64,000 bases of DNA, taken from NCBI GenBank assembly GCA_030062745.1, contig CP099846.1, positions 26,309,201 to 26,373,200 on the forward strand. The letters are read 5' to 3'. The stretch comes from Capitulum mitella (lineage: Eukaryota; Arthropoda; Thecostraca; Pollicipedomorpha; Pollicipedidae). The notes under the pieces are model-generated. The model saw only the letters and a list, made by a program, of their open reading frames with translations. It searched no databases and was not told where the DNA came from. Positions 61,223 through 64,000 of this stretch are shown here, piece by piece (position 1 is the first letter of the stretch; every line of letters begins with the position of its first letter). The translations under genes and the position numbers were made by a program.

Positions 61223-64000
61223 GCCCGCCGCGGCCGACACAGAAGACGTCGTCCGGTCGCCGCGTCCGCCGCCCACGGCCCGCGATGACCTACCGCAACG
61301 GAGCGCGGCGCCGGGCCGCGGCAGATTAACGACGCCGGCTGTTTATCGAGCCGTCAATAAACAGGCGGTGGGCGGCGATCCCCCGCCGGCGACACGCGGG
61401 GGGTCCGCGCGAGACGGGAGCGACGCGCGGAAATCCATTGCCGGTCGCGGGAACTGGCAGGGACCGCCGGCTTCTGTGCCAGCGCGGTGCGAACGGCCTC
61501 GAGGAAGCCTCCGTGGCGTCCTAGAGGGAACGCCAGCACGCTGTCTTGCGAGGCTGTGATGAAACGGCGAGTGACGCATTTCGAATTTCGGACAGGTCCT
61601 TGACACACCCTTTGATCAGTCCTACGACGTCGCCGTTATTCCGACTACGTCTTCCTCGTGCGCCACATATGAATGCCAGTGCACCAAAGCCAGCCGCGCT
61701 GTCGCTGCTTCAAAGCAGTACGGGCGTGACATCATCTCGTTAATGACCCATGCAACACTGCAGGTCATTAGCATCGCCATTTCTCACCCCGCTTGCCCAG
61801 CGTAAGCCGGCAGCCAAATATTTAAGCCACGACCGTTCGTGCGGCTTGAGTCTTGAAAGTGAGTAGACATCCTCACGATGCGAAGCGTGCGAACATTGCG
61901 GAATGCACACGACGCCCATTTGACATGGCATTAGCGTGGACCATTTCCGCTTTTAAGCTCTTCTGTTGGTCTGCTTGTGACGCCTCATTTCGACAAAGAA
62001 CAAGTAAAACGGGTATAGACATAAAACATGTTTGTACAACCCAGACTACGGAAAAGACGAAAACGACTTTTTTCACGCCAACAAGACAAGGCTCAACAAT
62101 GGAAAGTCACATACCTTCTACTTCCGTCCCACCATTCGAACAACAAACGGTGACGAGTATCAGCGCCGGGTACAAAGAAATGCCACAGAACCCGTTTGGT
62201 CATCTCATGGCTGAGGGCTCCGACACGGCGTTCAGGCCTAAGCCCAACCCGCGACACCCAGAGCCCCACGATTTACAATGCCCAGGAGGGTCGCAGACCG
62301 GACGGTCGACGCGTCCGCCAGAACTCCGCAAATCAAGCAAGTAATCCCAAGAAGCGGCGGCGTCGACATCCTCAGTCTGACATCTCCGAGATACGGCGGA
62401 ACAGACAGCTCCAGCCTGAGATCCCCGAGATAAGGCGGGAGACAGCCTCAATCCAGGACACTCCAGCCCCGGCAGAACTGACGGCCTCAACCCGTGGTCC
62501 TCGACACCGGGCAGACACGGCAGAATCGGCCCGTGATCCACAACTGGACCGCCCCGGCAGACACGGCAAACGTGGCAGGTTCTGCCCGCCGCCGGATCTC
62601 GGCACGTTCGCCGAACTGGGCAGACTGCGCGCGGTCGACAGACTCTGTCGCGGCAGACTCCGCCGCTGTTGCCGGCCGGCGGCGGCCGCCAGACTCTGAG
62701 AATCGACAGACTCGCCCGTCGCGGCAGACTCCGCCGCCGTCGCCGGCGGCGGCCGACCCGGCCGACGGTCTCGGCGGGCCGTCTGCCGGGGGCGGCTTCG
62801 GCCGCCGCCGCCGCCGGCCGTAATCCGTTCCCGGTAAAGCGGCACATAAATCAGAGCAGGCGCCGCTCATTTCCCGGGCAGCCGCCGGCCGGCTGCGGGT
62901 CCCGGGAAGAGCGGCCGGCTCCGGCGACATCCCGAGCTCCTCTGGAGACCGCAGCGGAAGACCAGCCCGCGCACCGATCTCCCCAGACCGGAGCCTGCTC
63001 CTGGGAATCTCATCGACCCCGAAAGTTGCATCCCGGAACACTGCGTGCAGTGTCCTGAGCACCCCTGGAAACTGCTTCCGGGAGCGTGCATCGCTACCAC
63101 TCAAAACGCCCGGTTACCGCTGCCCACACAACACGATAGCTCCTGGAGGGAACTGCCACTCCTCAAACGCCCGGGCAGTTGCCACCTGGTGCCGAGGCGT
63201 TCATAAAAGCTGCCAGCACGCCTCGGATTCCACTGCACCCCAGAAGCCGCTTCCGGATTCGCCCGGCGCCTTTGGAAGTCGCTATCGATATCACGCGGTG
63301 TACCTGGCGGCAGGCGGGGCCAGCACCGGCCGAGGCCCGCCGGCACCGCGGCCGCAGGCCGCTATCGACCGACGGCCGCCGGCGCCTCTGTCGAGCTGAA
63401 GCCGGCCGCCGTTGCCACCCACGCCGTGCCGTCCACGGCTGTCCGGCGCGAACTCCGGCGCCGGCCGCCCCCGTGCCGTCTGGCCGGAGTCGGCGCGAGG
63501 CACGCGCCTCGCCGCCCCCGTGAGGCCGCGTCTCCCCCGGCTGTCTGGACGAGAGCCGGACGTGGCCGCAGTGCCAAGATCGGACGCCGGTCGTCGTGGC
63601 TCAGCCGGCCGCCCGGGCCGCGCCGGGGTCTAACGGACGCCCTCGTCAGGGTTTAACCAGCTGCACGACCCGCGCCGGCTTCAAGCGCCGACGCTCCTTC
63701 CGGCGACCGCCCGCGGGCGCGAGGTCGGGCCGCCGGCCACCGGCCGGGCCGGGCCGGCCGGTGACCGGCCACGGACCGCCGGCCACGCAACCGACCGGGT
63801 CAGGTATGCAATCAATACGGCCGGAGCTTCTGTGAACCGATGCGTGAGCCACGGCCACAGGCCCACGCTTCGCAGGCTCCCATTGATCGAGGCCGACGTT
63901 TTCGTATCGAACAGACCCGGCGATTGTTCGCAGCCCGCCTCGGCCTTGATTAGGTCTCAAGCGGCTCGTCAGTATGTAATGCTATGCGCCCGGCATGCCA
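61223..64000. other. GC-rich flank beyond the 60-kb minisatellite
   Basis: A mixed-composition patch at 61560-62200 lies between very GC-rich segments. A degenerate ggcagac-rich repeat occupies about 62490-62770. No exon of fra or of any other gene was recognised on either strand. Confidence 0.4.

Noticed and set aside
60128-61276. Minus-strand ORF of 382 codons, Pro/Gly/Arg-rich
   Set aside because: It is the translation of the 32/33-bp minisatellite and changes frame wherever the unit length changes.
62200-63104. Minus-strand ORFs that might hold the missing first exons of the receptor
   Set aside because: No signal peptide followed by an Ig strand with Cys and WL.DG; sequence is repeat-like and Arg/Pro-rich.

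Overview
The window is animal nuclear DNA. Its genes are split by introns with GT-AG or GC-AG borders, splice phases match from exon to exon, and long GC-rich introns carry tandem repeats. The gene set (a Frazzled/DCC netrin receptor, an INPP5A-type inositol 5-phosphatase, TSEN34 and a secreted PAN-domain protein) points to an invertebrate bilaterian. The protein details look arthropod-like to me, perhaps crustacean, but that placement is inference. No bacterial, viral or CRISPR features are visible.

Layout. (1) Positions 1-7281, minus strand: type I inositol-1,4,5-trisphosphate 5-phosphatase (INPP5A). Ten coding exons run from the start codon to the first six codons of the last exon, which leaves the window. 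(2) Positions 7282-13877: intergenic. The left part, together with the 5' end of INPP5A, is an AT-rich island of about 4 kb in otherwise very GC-rich DNA. The right part runs into a CpG-rich region. (3) Positions 13878-16070, plus strand: TSEN34, the catalytic subunit of the tRNA-splicing endonuclease, in two exons with an unusual acidic repetitive N-terminus. (4) Positions 18080-19588, plus strand: an intronless secreted protein with an N-terminal PAN/apple-like domain and probable farnesoic-acid-methyltransferase-like beta modules. (5) Positions 23491-55106, minus strand: 21 exons of a Frazzled/DCC/neogenin receptor, from the second half of Ig1 through Ig2-4, FN1-6, one membrane span and the cytoplasmic P1 and P3 motifs to the stop codon. 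The signal-peptide exon and the first half of Ig1 were not found and should lie at higher coordinates, possibly beyond 64000. (6) Positions 55107-64000: presumed 5' intron of the receptor, with a 1-kb GC-rich minisatellite.

The most interesting signal is the tandem-repeat load of the receptor gene. Two short minisatellites are built from its own exon-intron borders. A 73-bp unit multiplies the 3' splice site and first codons of the second Ig4 exon; the most distal copy stays in frame over 219 nt. A 70-bp unit multiplies the 3' end and 5' splice site of the Ig1 exon. A 26-bp satellite of about 4.9 kb fills the intron before the transmembrane exon and is open in all three forward frames, so very long spurious ORFs arise there. 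The receptor model also has a one-base frameshift in the Ig3 exon (sequence error or mutation). Two of the 30 introns reconstructed here are GC-AG.

The genes show no common pathway. INPP5A ends IP3/Ca2+ signalling, TSEN34 acts in tRNA maturation, and the receptor acts in axon guidance and cell migration.
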